From Ditibartonella apihabitans (GTDB taxonomy: Bacteria > Pseudomonadota > Alphaproteobacteria > Rhizobiales > Rhizobiaceae), in NCBI RefSeq assembly GCF_002007485.1, contig NZ_CP015820.1:186001-250000 (forward strand): 64,000 bases of DNA. The letters run 5' to 3'. The notes under the pieces are model-generated. The model searched no databases, was not told the origin of the DNA, and was given only the letters and a program-made list of their open reading frames with translations. Every line of letters starts with the position of its first letter. Positions within the stretch are counted from its first letter, which is position 1. The translations under genes and the position numbers were made by a program. Positions 45,842 through 54,322 of this stretch are shown piece by piece.

Positions 45842-46348
45842 TTATCGGGCGTAAACGGCGTCTAAGTTAGTAACCGGTTTTCCTGAAACATTCGGGAAGC
45901 CGGTTTTTTTGACAAGATGAATAGCAACGTCAATATGGCTTATTTCAAAGCCTTCAGGTGGAAGCGGAAGTTTCTGGACGACCGGCTCATGTCCGTAAAG
46001 CGCAATCACCTCTCCGTTCTGATAGTAGAAAAAACTGCTGTTACGACAATTGACGATAAAGAACGATTTTTGTCCCGAAGATGCAACGGGTCGAACCAGC
46101 CCTGCTTTTGTGAAGTGGTGCAGGGTATTATATATTGTTGCAAGAGAAATATCTTCACCCGAGAAAGCAATGTCTTCATAAAGTTTGCTTGCATCAATCA
46201 ACCGGTTATTTCTCCCGAAGATATGTGTTGCCACAATTAATCTTTGATGCGTTACACGAAGCCCATATTTTCCCAGTAAAGCCGACAATTGTTTTTCATT
46301 TTTCATTTGTCCGGCGTCGGATTGAATGTGCTGTACCTCACCCGTCAT
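45842..46348 (-). CDS. Irr-like Fur-family regulator lacking the HHH motif
   Basis: A 168-residue Fur-superfamily repressor. The DNA-binding half (YGLRVTHQRLIVATHIFGRNNR, ISLATIYNTLHHFTKAGLVRPV) and the C-terminal PPEGFEISHIDVAIHL match rhizobial Irr, the haem/iron-responsive regulator. Irr normally has VSDHHHFF in the middle; here the same place reads VNCRNSSFFYY, so the haem/metal-binding histidines are missing. I start at ATG 46346-46348, with GGGGAG five bases upstream. It diverges from sitABCD across two 7-1-7 palindromes, so it or another Fur-family protein may control Mn/Fe uptake. Confidence 0.8.
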   Translation of the reverse strand: MTGEVQHIQSDAGQMKNEKQLSALLGKYGLRVTHQRLIVATHIFGRNNRLIDASKLYEDIAFSGEDISLATIYNTLHHFTKAGLVRPVASSGQKSFFIVNCRNSSFFYYQNGEVIALYGHEPVVQKLPLPPEGFEISHIDVAIHLVKKTGFPNVSGKPVTNLDAVYAR

Positions 46349-46405
46349 AAATTCTCCCCTGAAAGTGCAATGATTGGCCAAAATGCCCGCCAAATCATTT
46401 TGTTT

Positions 46406-46426
46406 AACTGCTAATGATTTGCAGTT
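46406..46426. promoter_or_regulatory. Fur-family-type operator 1 (imperfect palindrome)
   Basis: AACTGC (46406-46411) mirrors GCAGTT (46421-46426); inside, ACTGCTAAT and ATTTGCAGT differ from a perfect inverted repeat at one position around G46416. It lies about 60 bp upstream of the Irr-like start codon. Confidence 0.55.
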
Positions 46427-46461
46427 GCAATTATAACAATGGTCTGATACGCAGTAAAGTA

Positions 46462-46480
46462 ATTGCAAATGATTTGCAAT
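46462..46480. promoter_or_regulatory. Fur-family-type operator 2 (perfect 19-bp palindrome)
   Basis: ATTGCAAATGATTTGCAAT is a perfect inverted repeat (9-1-9, core TGCAAAT-G-ATTTGCA in the 7-1-7 style of Fur boxes). It lies 30 bp before the sitA start codon. The half-site is shared with operator 1, which supports one regulator binding both. Confidence 0.7.
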
Positions 46481-46509
46481 AAGAAAAATCAGCGAGAGGA
46501 ATTTTGAAA

Positions 46510-47430
46510 ATGAAACCTGCTTTTTTGCAACAGGTTGGTCTCAAAACAATCATATTTGCGCTCATAGCGATATCTATCAGCGCTTTTTCGACAGCGAGTA
46601 GTTATGCAGCCCAGAAATTCAAAGCTGTGACAACATTTACCGTTATCGCCGATATGGCAAAAAATGTTGCAGGAGATGCAGCCGAGGTTCAATCCATAAC
46701 CAAACCCGGTGCGGAAATTCACGAATATCAGCCGACACCGCAAGACTTGATGCGGGCACAAGGTGCCAATCTTATTTTGTGGAACGGATTGAATCTGGAA
46801 TTATGGTTCGAGAAATTTTTTGACAATATTCACGATGTGCCGGGTGTTGTCGTTTCAACCGGTGTTGAACCTATGAGCATCAATGAGGGGCCATATAATG
46901 GCAAACCCAATCCTCATGCATGGATGTCGCCTACGTCCGCTTTGATCTATGTTGATAATATCCGTGATGCATTTGTCAAATATGATCCGGAAAATGCCGA
47001 AACCTACAAGCAAAATGCAGAAATTTACAAAGCCAAGATCAGGGCAACGATTGATCCGATCAAGCAAGAACTGTCAAGTTTGCCGGAAGAGCGGCGCTGG
47101 TTGGTTACAAGTGAAGGTGCTTTCAGCTATCTCGCCCGCGATTTCAATTTGAAAGAACTTTATCTATGGCCGATCAATGCCGATCAGCAGGGCACACCTC
47201 AGCAAGTCAAACATGTCATTGACGCTGTGAAGAAACACAATATTCCGGTCGTTTTCTCGGAAAGCACAATTTCGGATGCACCGGCAAAACAGGTAGCCCG
47301 TGAAACCGGTGCCAAATATGGTGGTGTGCTCTATGTCGACTCGCTGTCCGAAGCTGACGGCATTGTCCCCACTTACATTGATCTTCTGAAAGTCACGAGT
47401 TCCACCATTTCCAAAGGACTAGCCAAATGA
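46510..47430 (+). CDS. sitA: Mn/Fe ABC transporter substrate-binding protein
   Basis: A 306-residue cluster A-I (TroA/MntC/SitA) metal-binding protein with signal peptide (1-36, ending SYAAQ). The metal ligands are His in GAEIHEYQPT, His in PNPHAWMSP, Glu in TSEGAFSYLARDF and Asp in LYVDSLSEADG, the His-His-Glu-Asp set of manganese/iron binders rather than the His-rich loop of ZnuA. AGAGGA lies nine bases before the ATG at 46510. It heads sitABCD and overlaps sitB by four bases. Confidence 0.93.
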   Translation: MKPAFLQQVGLKTIIFALIAISISAFSTASSYAAQKFKAVTTFTVIADMAKNVAGDAAEVQSITKPGAEIHEYQPTPQDLMRAQGANLILWNGLNLELWFEKFFDNIHDVPGVVVSTGVEPMSINEGPYNGKPNPHAWMSPTSALIYVDNIRDAFVKYDPENAETYKQNAEIYKAKIRATIDPIKQELSSLPEERRWLVTSEGAFSYLARDFNLKELYLWPINADQQGTPQQVKHVIDAVKKHNIPVVFSESTISDAPAKQVARETGAKYGGVLYVDSLSEADGIVPTYIDLLKVTSSTISKGLAK

Positions 47431-48251
47431 ACATAGTGGGAATTTCGGCATCACATATTACGGTAACCTACCGTAATGGTCATACGGCGCTTCGCGATTC
47501 AAGTTTTGAAACGCCGACCGGTTCTATTACGGCATTGGTTGGTATCAACGGTTCCGGCAAGTCGACGCTTTTCAAAGCCATCATGGGGTTTGTCCGTTTA
47601 TCGCGCGGCAACATCACTATTTTCGATATGCCGGTGCGTAATGCACTGAAGAAAAATCTTGTTGCTTATGTCCCTCAAGCGGAAGATGTCGATTGGAATT
47701 TTCCGGTGCTGGTTGAAGATGTCGTTATGATGGGCCGTTACGGTCACATGAATTTTTTGCGCCAGCCCAAAGATGTCGATTATGCCGCTGTGACAGACGC
47801 TTTGCAGCGGGTAAATATGCTGGCCTTCCGCAAACGCCAGATCGGGGAATTGTCCGGCGGGCAAAAGAAACGCGTTTTTCTTGCCCGCGCTATAGCGCAG
47901 GAAGCAAAGGTCATTTTACTTGACGAACCTTTTACCGGCGTTGATGTCAAAACCGAAGATCAAATCATCACATTGCTGAAAGAAATGCGCAAAAGCGGTG
48001 CTGTTATGCTGGTTTCCACGCATAATCTTGGTTCGGTGCCCGAATTTTGTGACCGCACGGTTTTGATAAAGGGCACGGTTTTGGGGTATGGCCCGACTTC
48101 GGAAATTTTTACTGAAGAAAATCTCACAAAAACCTTTGGTGGCGCATTACGACATCAGGTGGTTACCCCTCAGCAAACATCCGCCGGAGTGGATATTGTC
48201 AGCGATGACGAAGATCCGCTTGTGCTTTCTCCCTACCAGCAAAAAATGTAA
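47427..48251 (+). CDS. sitB: Mn/Fe ABC transporter ATP-binding protein
   Basis: A 274-residue ABC ATPase. Walker A is GINGSGKSTLF, signature IGELSGGQKKRVFLARAI, Walker B AKVILLDEPFTGVD, and the switch His is in LVSTHNLGSVPEFC. It powers import through SitC/SitD. Its ATG overlaps the sitA stop (ATGA). Confidence 0.95.
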   Translation: MNIVGISASHITVTYRNGHTALRDSSFETPTGSITALVGINGSGKSTLFKAIMGFVRLSRGNITIFDMPVRNALKKNLVAYVPQAEDVDWNFPVLVEDVVMMGRYGHMNFLRQPKDVDYAAVTDALQRVNMLAFRKRQIGELSGGQKKRVFLARAIAQEAKVILLDEPFTGVDVKTEDQIITLLKEMRKSGAVMLVSTHNLGSVPEFCDRTVLIKGTVLGYGPTSEIFTEENLTKTFGGALRHQVVTPQQTSAGVDIVSDDEDPLVLSPYQQKM

Positions 48252-48256
48252 CCACA

Positions 48257-49108
48257 ATGATAGACCAGTTTTTGGAACCTTTTTCATATGATTTTATGAT
48301 AAACGCCATGTGGGTTTCCGCATTGGTGGGCTGCGTTTGTGCTTTTCTTTCCGCTTTTTTGATGCTCAAAGGCTGGTCGCTGATCGGTGATGCACTTTCC
48401 CATTCGATCGTTCCCGGTGTTGCCGGAGCCTATATGTTGGGCTTGCCATTTTCTCTTGGTGCTTTTTTTTCAGGCGGGCTTGCTGCCGCTGCCATGCTGT
48501 TCTTCAACGAGCGAACGAAATTGAAAGAAGACACGATTATAGGTCTTATTTTTTCATCCTTTTTCGCGCTCGGGCTGTTTATGAAATCGTTAAAGCCGAT
48601 GGCGGTGAGCATTGATACAATCGTACTCGGAAATATTTTGGCAGTGAGCCCGACAGATATTTTTCAGCTTGCAATGATCGGCGTAATTTCACTCATTATT
48701 CTCTCCATCAAATGGAAAGATATGATGGTGACTTTCTTTGACGAAAATCATGCCCGTTCAATCGGTATAAATACCAAGGGGTTGAAAATTTTGTTTTTTG
48801 CATTGCTTGCAGCTTCAACAGTTGCCGCCATGCAAACGGTTGGAGCTTTTCTGGTCATTAGTCTTGTGGTCACCCCCGGGGCAACTGCTTATCTGATAAC
48901 CGACCGTTTCGAGCGCTTGATTGTTCTTTCGGTTATCATCGGAATTCTCACAAGTATCATCGGCGTATATGCAAGTTATCTTATCCATGCGCAGACCGGT
49001 GGCGTCATTGTATTGTTGCAGGCGACGCTCTTCGCGCTCGCTTTCATTTTCGCACCCAAACACGGTTTTATCGCTGCACGCTTGCGCGCAAGGAAAGTTC
49101 AACAATGA
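48257..49108 (+). CDS. sitC: Mn/Fe ABC transporter permease
   Basis: A 283-residue ABC-3 family permease with about eight membrane segments. The conserved ALSHSIVPGVAGAYMLGLPFSLGA and VGAFLVISLVVTPGATAYLITDRF blocks are typical of SitC/MntB/ZnuB. It starts five bases after sitB stops and overlaps sitD by four bases. Confidence 0.93.
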   Translation: MIDQFLEPFSYDFMINAMWVSALVGCVCAFLSAFLMLKGWSLIGDALSHSIVPGVAGAYMLGLPFSLGAFFSGGLAAAAMLFFNERTKLKEDTIIGLIFSSFFALGLFMKSLKPMAVSIDTIVLGNILAVSPTDIFQLAMIGVISLIILSIKWKDMMVTFFDENHARSIGINTKGLKILFFALLAASTVAAMQTVGAFLVISLVVTPGATAYLITDRFERLIVLSVIIGILTSIIGVYASYLIHAQTGGVIVLLQATLFALAFIFAPKHGFIAARLRARKVQQ

Positions 49109-50013
49109 TTGACGCACTTTTATTTCCCTTCCAATTTCCTTTTATGATCAGGGGAATGCTGATCACGATGATTGTTGCCATCCCCATGGCGATGCTCTCA
49201 AGTTTTTTGATTCTGAAAGGCTGGTCGCTATTGGGCGACGCCATTTCACATGCCGTTTTCCCCGGCGTTGTTGTCGGTTACATGATGACACCTGCCGCAA
49301 TGTTTGTTCTGGGACTTTTGCCCTTTGTCGCAATCGAGGCTGTCGACCGGTCCGATGTTACTATGGCAATGATGGCCTTCGGTGCCTTTCTTGCAGGCAT
49401 GGTTTGTGCTGTTCTCACCGGTTTTTTGGGAGCAAACAGCCGTATCAAGCAAGACACAGTGATGGGGGTGGTGTTTTCCTCAATGTTCGGTTTGGGGCTC
49501 GTCTTGGCAACCAGTATAGAAAGCGAACTTCATTTGAATCATATCCTGTTCGGCCATTTGTTGGGTGTCAATTGGCTGGACATTTTGCAAACATTGATAA
49601 TCTCCTTTTTGGTCACAGCAGTGCTTGGAGCCAAATGGCGCGATTTTTTGCTATTTTGCTTCGATCCGGTTCAGTCAAAAGCGGTTGGCCTTAATGTCGG
49701 CTTTCTTCATTATGCTTTACTCACGATGATTTCCCTTACGATCGTTGCCGCGCTCAAAGCTGTCGGAATTATTCTGGCAATCTCGCTGTTGATTGCTCCG
49801 GGTGCAATTGCCTATCTTTTAACCAAACGGTTTTCATATATGTTGTTGATTGCGATACTGATTGCCGTGACAAGCAGTTTTCTGGGCGTTTATTCAAGTG
49901 CTTTTATTGGTTCGGATGCAGCATCAACGATTGTATTGATCATGACAATACTATTCATGGTTGTATTCTCTGTAATATCATTTACCATACGTAAAAAGGC
50001 ACCTACTGCTTGA
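49105..50013 (+). CDS. sitD: Mn/Fe ABC transporter permease
   Basis: A 302-residue paralogue of SitC with about eight or nine membrane segments: GDAISHAVFPGVVVGYMM, an ENSRIKQDT-like loop GANSRIKQDTVMGVVFSSMFGLGL, and VGIILAISLLIAPGAIAYLLTKRF. SitC and SitD probably form a heterodimeric channel. Last gene of sitABCD. Confidence 0.93.
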   Translation: MIDALLFPFQFPFMIRGMLITMIVAIPMAMLSSFLILKGWSLLGDAISHAVFPGVVVGYMMTPAAMFVLGLLPFVAIEAVDRSDVTMAMMAFGAFLAGMVCAVLTGFLGANSRIKQDTVMGVVFSSMFGLGLVLATSIESELHLNHILFGHLLGVNWLDILQTLIISFLVTAVLGAKWRDFLLFCFDPVQSKAVGLNVGFLHYALLTMISLTIVAALKAVGIILAISLLIAPGAIAYLLTKRFSYMLLIAILIAVTSSFLGVYSSAFIGSDAASTIVLIMTILFMVVFSVISFTIRKKAPTA

Positions 50014-50074
50014 GTATCGCCGACATTTGATGATAGAAGCAAAGGTGAATCTTGTCACCGGAGCTCTAAACTCT

Positions 50075-50851
50075 ATGAAACGATATGTGATTAATCTTGA
50101 CCGTTCAGAGGAGCGCTTAACACATATAAAAAGCGTCTTTACCAAAGAAGGTCTTGATTTTACACGCGTTAAGGCTGTTGATGGGCGCAATTTGTCGCAA
50201 GAAGACTATGAACGGTTAACACAAACGTCTATCTGGCCCAAACCATTGACCAAAGCAGAGGTGGCCTGCTTTCTCAGTCATCGTGAATGCTGGCGTTTAA
50301 TTGCCGAAGGTGATGACCCTTATGGAGCAGTGTTCGAGGATGATGTGAAACTGTCTCCTCATGCATATCTGTTTTTGACAAAATTCGATTGGATACCGGA
50401 AGGGTGCGATATCGTTAAACTCGATACAGCTGAAATCACATGCGTATTGGGAAAATTCAATAAAGAATTGCTTGATGGATATAAGTTGGCGCCGTTACTC
50501 ACCAAACATTATTGTTCTGGCGGGTATATCATTTCCAAAAGTTGCGCCAAACGACTTTATGACGTGAATAAACAGATCAAAGCACCCGTCGATGAAATCA
50601 TGTATAATCCGGAATGCGGTATATTCAGTACCCTTAACATTGAACAAATGTTTCCGGCTGTTGTTATTCAAATCGGCCTTTCCAGTACGATTTTGTCTGA
50701 AAGAAAGACAATAAAAGGTCCCAAACATTCGCGAAGAACAATACCGGAAAAAATAAGGCGCGAATTAAAACGGTTTAAAAAACGCTATCTCGTTCCTTGG
50801 GCTTTGAAGACGTTTCGCGGTTGTTTCTGGGGCATCGTTCCCTTTCGTTAA
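50075..50851 (+). CDS. glycosyltransferase family 25 (LPS-type)
   Basis: About 258 residues. The start MKRYVINLDRSEERLTHIKSVF and VEDDVKLS-like FEDDVKLSPHAYLFLTKFDW, with VACFLSHRECW, are the GT25 signature seen in LPS beta-1,4-galactosyltransferases of the LgtB/LpsA type and rhizobial relatives. The C-terminal tail is strongly basic (RRTIPEKIRRELKRFKKRY). GGAG lies 11 bases before the chosen ATG at 50075, and an open frame extends 16 codons further up. It probably adds a sugar to lipopolysaccharide or another surface glycan. Confidence 0.85.
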   Translation: MKRYVINLDRSEERLTHIKSVFTKEGLDFTRVKAVDGRNLSQEDYERLTQTSIWPKPLTKAEVACFLSHRECWRLIAEGDDPYGAVFEDDVKLSPHAYLFLTKFDWIPEGCDIVKLDTAEITCVLGKFNKELLDGYKLAPLLTKHYCSGGYIISKSCAKRLYDVNKQIKAPVDEIMYNPECGIFSTLNIEQMFPAVVIQIGLSSTILSERKTIKGPKHSRRTIPEKIRRELKRFKKRYLVPWALKTFRGCFWGIVPFR

Positions 50852-51685
50852 AGATAACCATTTGAAAACACAGACTTTTCTATATGCATAACAGCTATGC
50901 AATATTGTCTATTGTTGTTCGGGGAGCGTTGAAATATTTTACCTCTCGCTGGATTACTCCTCCTCCCAAATCCAGCAAGTTGAATGCAGCACCTCCTCCT
51001 CCCATAGCTGCATTCGGAATCAAAGGCTGCGCATCTCCTCCCGCGCGGCCTTTTTCTTTTCCGATATAATTCTGTTCGGTCCCCCGCTTTTGGGGCATTG
51101 ATCAGATCTTTCCTTTATCACTTCACGTTCAAAAAGATTTCGCGCAATTGCTGTTTTCCAATTGGGAGTTCCGTCAATCCATAAGGCTCTTACTCTCACA
51201 ATCGATAGGGTTAATACGCAATCTCCAATAAATGCTACGAAGAAAGAGTATTCTGATCCAGTAAAATTGTTATTTCCAATTCACAATTAAGCGACCGATA
51301 TCGAATTATCTTTTATTTTTACAACTAAAAATATTTCTTTTTGGATATTGAATATAAAATAATCATCATGATCAATATAAAAACGGAATTATAATTATTT
51401 ATTTAACATAATAACGAATTGTTTTTGATATATTTTATTTGAATGAATTTTAAGAATATATTTTTAAAATAACAATATTTGTTTGGTAGAGCTATAAGCC
51501 GAGAATTTTTTGTTAATGTAAGTGAAAATAAAAAAGTGGGCACAAAATTTAATGTCAAAAAATTTTGTCTATCAAAATAGCGCAAACTGTATATGGTTAA
51601 CATCCTGTTAATAATCGGAGATTTAATTGAGTGACACGAATGTGATTCGTGCTTGCTGCTTGAACCTGTTGAGTTGAGAGGGAAT
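50852..51685. other. 830-bp gap: small RNA, then AT-rich region
   Basis: The first third carries the three-hairpin small RNA (50930-51060). The rest (51061-51685) is AT-rich without credible genes; it ends in the promoter region of the L,D-transpeptidase gene. Confidence 0.6.
50930..51060 (+). ncRNA. small RNA with three anti-Shine-Dalgarno loops (alpha-r14/NfeR1-like)
   Basis: Three hairpins in a row. Hairpin 1: GCTGGATT (50948-50955) with AATCCAGC (50969-50976), loop with CTCCTCCTCCC. Hairpin 2: GAATGCAGC (50982-50990) with GCTGCATTC (51007-51015), loop with CCTCCTCCTCCC. Hairpin 3: AAAGGCTGCGC (51022-51032) with GCGCGGCCTTT (51043-51053), loop with CTCCTCCC, followed by a T-rich tail (51051-51060) that makes it a terminator. 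Repeated CUCCUCCC loops on a 120-nt RNA are the hallmark of the alpha-r14 sRNA family of rhizobia, which pair with ribosome binding sites and block translation. The 5' end is estimated. Confidence 0.75.
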
Positions 51686-52306
51686 ATGCGCGTGAAATCT
51701 ATTTTGCTTGCCGCAAGCCTGCTGGCAAGTGCAACACTAGCCGGTTGTACGACTACAGGGGGATCGACATCGCCCCTTTCGGCCTATTCACAAGTAAATG
51801 ATGGCGGGTTTATTATACCCGCGCTCAAGGCAAACGAGATCAAGCCGGAATTTCGTCGCCAGATCGTTGCTTATCCGACGGATGAGAAACCCGGTACGAT
51901 TATCATCGATACGGAAGCCAAGTTTCTTTATTACATAATGCCGGATGGGAAAGCCATGCGTTATGGCATCGGGGTCGGGCGTGACGGATTCCGCTGGTCG
52001 GGAAATGCAACAATCGGTCGCAAAGCCAAATGGCCTTACTGGGTACCGCCACAGCGTATGCTGGTGCGTCAACCCGAACTGAAGGAATTTGCTGGCGGTA
52101 TGGGGCCGGGAGTGAAAAATCCGCTCGGTGCACGCGCACTTTATCTCTATAAGGATGGTAAAGACAGCATGTTCAGACTACATGGTACGCCTGAATGGTG
52201 GACTATAGGCACAAATGTTTCGTCGGGATGCATTCGGCTCATCAATCAGGATATTATCGATCTCTATAATCGGGCCGAAATAGGTGCCAAGGTTATTGTT
52301 AAATAA
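51686..52306 (+). CDS. L,D-transpeptidase (YkuD domain) lipoprotein
   Basis: A 206-residue protein with a lipoprotein signal (MRVKSILLAASLLASATLAG, lipobox LAGC). The YkuD domain has HGTPEWWTIGTNVSSGCIRL, the H-x-x-x-x-x-SxGCIR active site with catalytic Cys. It forms 3-3 crosslinks in peptidoglycan or attaches proteins to it. AGAGGG lies before the ATG at 51686; the open frame extends 11 codons upstream. A terminator follows. Confidence 0.92.
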   Translation: MRVKSILLAASLLASATLAGCTTTGGSTSPLSAYSQVNDGGFIIPALKANEIKPEFRRQIVAYPTDEKPGTIIIDTEAKFLYYIMPDGKAMRYGIGVGRDGFRWSGNATIGRKAKWPYWVPPQRMLVRQPELKEFAGGMGPGVKNPLGARALYLYKDGKDSMFRLHGTPEWWTIGTNVSSGCIRLINQDIIDLYNRAEIGAKVIVK

Positions 52307-52335
52307 GGTTTGACCAATTTTTTCCTTCTATAAAA

Positions 52336-52366
52336 GCGCGGGTTTTTCCGCGCCTTTTTATTTTTA
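52336..52366 (+). terminator. rho-independent terminator
   Basis: GCGCGG (52336-52341), loop of six, CCGCGC (52348-52353), then CTTTTTATTTTT. Confidence 0.88.
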
Positions 52367-52558
52367 TGGTGACTTTGGTAAAGGGGCGTTGAAAAACCGG
52401 ATTTGTGAAAATTTCCGTAATGGAAAAGTTTCTGGATCATTCGGAGGATGTGGCAATAGAAATCAGGCGGACAAAATTCGCAGAAGCCGAAACCCATAGT
52501 TGGTATAACAGTTTTATCGCGAGTGAGAAGGGGTAAGTCATTCGTAGCAATGAACGAT

Positions 52559-52942
52559 TTATCTCGATGGACGAGTTAAAATATAAATTGAAATCAACAC
52601 CAATACGACAATAGTCGCCACAGCCAACCAAAGAACCGGTTGGGCAATGATCATAAAAGAACAAAAGCCGACAGCCATTCCGCCAACCGCGAGGAATTTG
52701 ATAAAAGGTGATATGACGCCTTGTTCCTCCCACTGTTTGATCGGGGGGCCAAAAACCTTATGGCTATGAAGCCAATTATGAAAACGCGGGGATGAGCGCG
52801 CAAAACACCAGGACGCGACGAGTAAAAATGGCACTGTCGGCATGATCGGAAGAACAGCTCCGATAAGCCCCAGAACAATCATCAGGCAGCCGATCACCAG
52901 ATAGAAAATCCGTAGCGGAGCCGGTGTGTTGAATTCTTTCAT
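52559..52942 (-). CDS. YbaN/DUF454 family membrane protein
   Basis: A 127-residue inner-membrane protein with three or four hydrophobic segments and the DUF454 signature LGLIGAVLPIMPTVPFLLVASWCFARSSPRFHNWLHSH, then FGPPIKQWEEQGVI. The function is not known in detail. It is a single gene converging on the L,D-transpeptidase, with 250 bp of non-coding DNA between. Confidence 0.88.
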   Translation of the reverse strand: MKEFNTPAPLRIFYLVIGCLMIVLGLIGAVLPIMPTVPFLLVASWCFARSSPRFHNWLHSHKVFGPPIKQWEEQGVISPFIKFLAVGGMAVGFCSFMIIAQPVLWLAVATIVVLVLISIYILTRPSR

Positions 52943-53114
52943 CTCTTATCTACGCTTGCTAAAAACTCATAGTTGTATAACAAATTGCCCCAAATTAGGT
53001 CAACTAATTGATAATAATGGCAAAAATGCCTTTTGACGGCCATGTGAACAACACAACCTCAGGTTATATCAGTTTTTCGTTTAATGACCCGAAACTCTAA
53101 CCAGTTAGCAGGAT

Positions 53115-53507
53115 ATGTGTTTTTTAACCGATAAAAAAAGACTTCTTCCGTTCCTGACAGCAATTTTTGTTGTCTGTTTTTTCAATCAAGGACATGCGAG
53201 CTTGAATCATGGCCATATCAGCCATGGTAGTCAATGTGGTGGCGCATCGTGGTATGCATTGCACTCGAAAACGGCTTCAGGTGAAAAGATGAATCCGTTC
53301 GGAATGACAGCAGCGCATAAAACATTACCGCTCGGAAGCAAAATTCGTGTCACGAATAAGTTCAATGGAAAATCCATTATCGTGCGTATTAATGACCGCG
53401 GCCCGTTCATTGCCGGACGTATTCTGGATTTGTCCAAAGGTGCAGCCGCCGAACTTGGTTTTGTACAACATGGACTAGCAAATGTCTGTTATGAACGGTT
53501 AAGCTGA
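53115..53507 (+). CDS. RlpA-like double-psi beta-barrel protein
   Basis: A 130-residue secreted protein with an N-terminal signal peptide (about 1-28). The RlpA core is complete: GGASWYALHSKTASGEKMNP, TAAHKTLPLGSKIRVTN and VRINDRGPFIAGRILDLSKGAAAELGF, with the conserved Asp of NDRGPF. RlpA proteins cleave glycan strands lacking peptide stems or bind septal peptidoglycan; there is no SPOR domain here. It is separated from the convergent hdeD-type gene by a shared terminator. Confidence 0.88.
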   Translation: MCFLTDKKRLLPFLTAIFVVCFFNQGHASLNHGHISHGSQCGGASWYALHSKTASGEKMNPFGMTAAHKTLPLGSKIRVTNKFNGKSIIVRINDRGPFIAGRILDLSKGAAAELGFVQHGLANVCYERLS

Positions 53508-53523
53508 GATAAACGTAAAAAAA

Positions 53524-53552
53524 GGGGAAGAGCAATCTTCCCCTTTTTTATT
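53524..53552. terminator. bidirectional rho-independent terminator
   Basis: GGGGAAGA (53524-53531), loop of four, TCTTCCCC (53536-53543), T-rich on the plus strand and TTTTTTT on the minus strand. Confidence 0.85.
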
Positions 53553-53558
53553 CGATCT

Positions 53559-54131
53559 TTATAGACCCGAATTTTTGAGCGAATGTAAACCGATCGCAAA
53601 ACCGATCCAGCCCCATCCCTGAAAGATCAGATCGATTGACAGGAACAATCCCAAAACCCATAGCGTATTAGCCGGCCAGCCGGTTGTGATGATAAGACCG
53701 GCAACAGCCGTAATAATACCGGCAGCAATAATCCATCCGTGCCCCTTCAATTCCCGGCTCTGAAAGCCGATAATCACACGGATGACACCGGCAACAACAA
53801 GCAAAAAGCCAAGTAGAAAAGTAAACACAGCAGCAGCCAAAATCGGTTGCACGAGGCAGACAATGCCGCCGAAGGTATAAAGTAGTCCAGCCAGTAACCA
53901 GTAGAAAAAACGCCCCCAACTTTTAACACTGAATGCGTGAATGACTTGCACAATCCCGCCCACAAGCATCATAATGCCGATATAAATTGCAACAGCTTCT
54001 GTGGCAAAGGGCAATGTAAATGCTGCGACAATACCTACCAGTAGAAGAATGATTCCAAGAACCAAAAACCAGCCCCATTTCGCCGATAGCTCTCGCGCGC
54101 CTTCCAGCGGATTCCAATTATTTGAACTCAC
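53559..54131 (-). CDS. HdeD/DUF308 family membrane protein
   Basis: A 190-residue protein with six membrane segments, the HdeD layout, in three DUF308-like repeats (WFLVLGIILLLVGIVAAF, IYIGIMMLVGGIVQVIHAF, FLLGFLLVVAGVIRVIIGF). HdeD supports acid resistance in E. coli at high cell density; the role here is unknown. The GTG start at 54129-54131 has AAAGGAA nine bases upstream. Single gene. Confidence 0.85.
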   Translation of the reverse strand: MSSNNWNPLEGARELSAKWGWFLVLGIILLLVGIVAAFTLPFATEAVAIYIGIMMLVGGIVQVIHAFSVKSWGRFFYWLLAGLLYTFGGIVCLVQPILAAAVFTFLLGFLLVVAGVIRVIIGFQSRELKGHGWIIAAGIITAVAGLIITTGWPANTLWVLGLFLSIDLIFQGWGWIGFAIGLHSLKNSGL

Positions 54132-54322
54132 GACGGTATTTCCTTTTCAAAAATGACTGTTTCAGAAGAATGCTTTTTATGGCATTGCTCATTAATTCCG
54201 GCAATACCATTTTCGCGTCACCTTTAGCATAGAATATAAAAAGAAATAACATAGAAATAAAGACGGTTAATCATCTTTGCGGTTATCAACCTGTATAAAG
54301 ACCGATGAAAGTAACGTGACAT

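Noticed and set aside
50884..51069. 61-codon plus-strand frame, proline-rich
   Set aside because: It lies on the three-hairpin small RNA; the prolines come from the CTCCTCC loops.
51403..51603. 66-codon minus-strand frame
   Set aside because: Very AT-rich, Lys/Asn/Phe-rich product as expected by chance.
52420..52536. 38-codon plus-strand frame starting MEKFLDHSEDVA
   Set aside because: Composition looks protein-like, but there is no ribosome binding site and no neighbour support.
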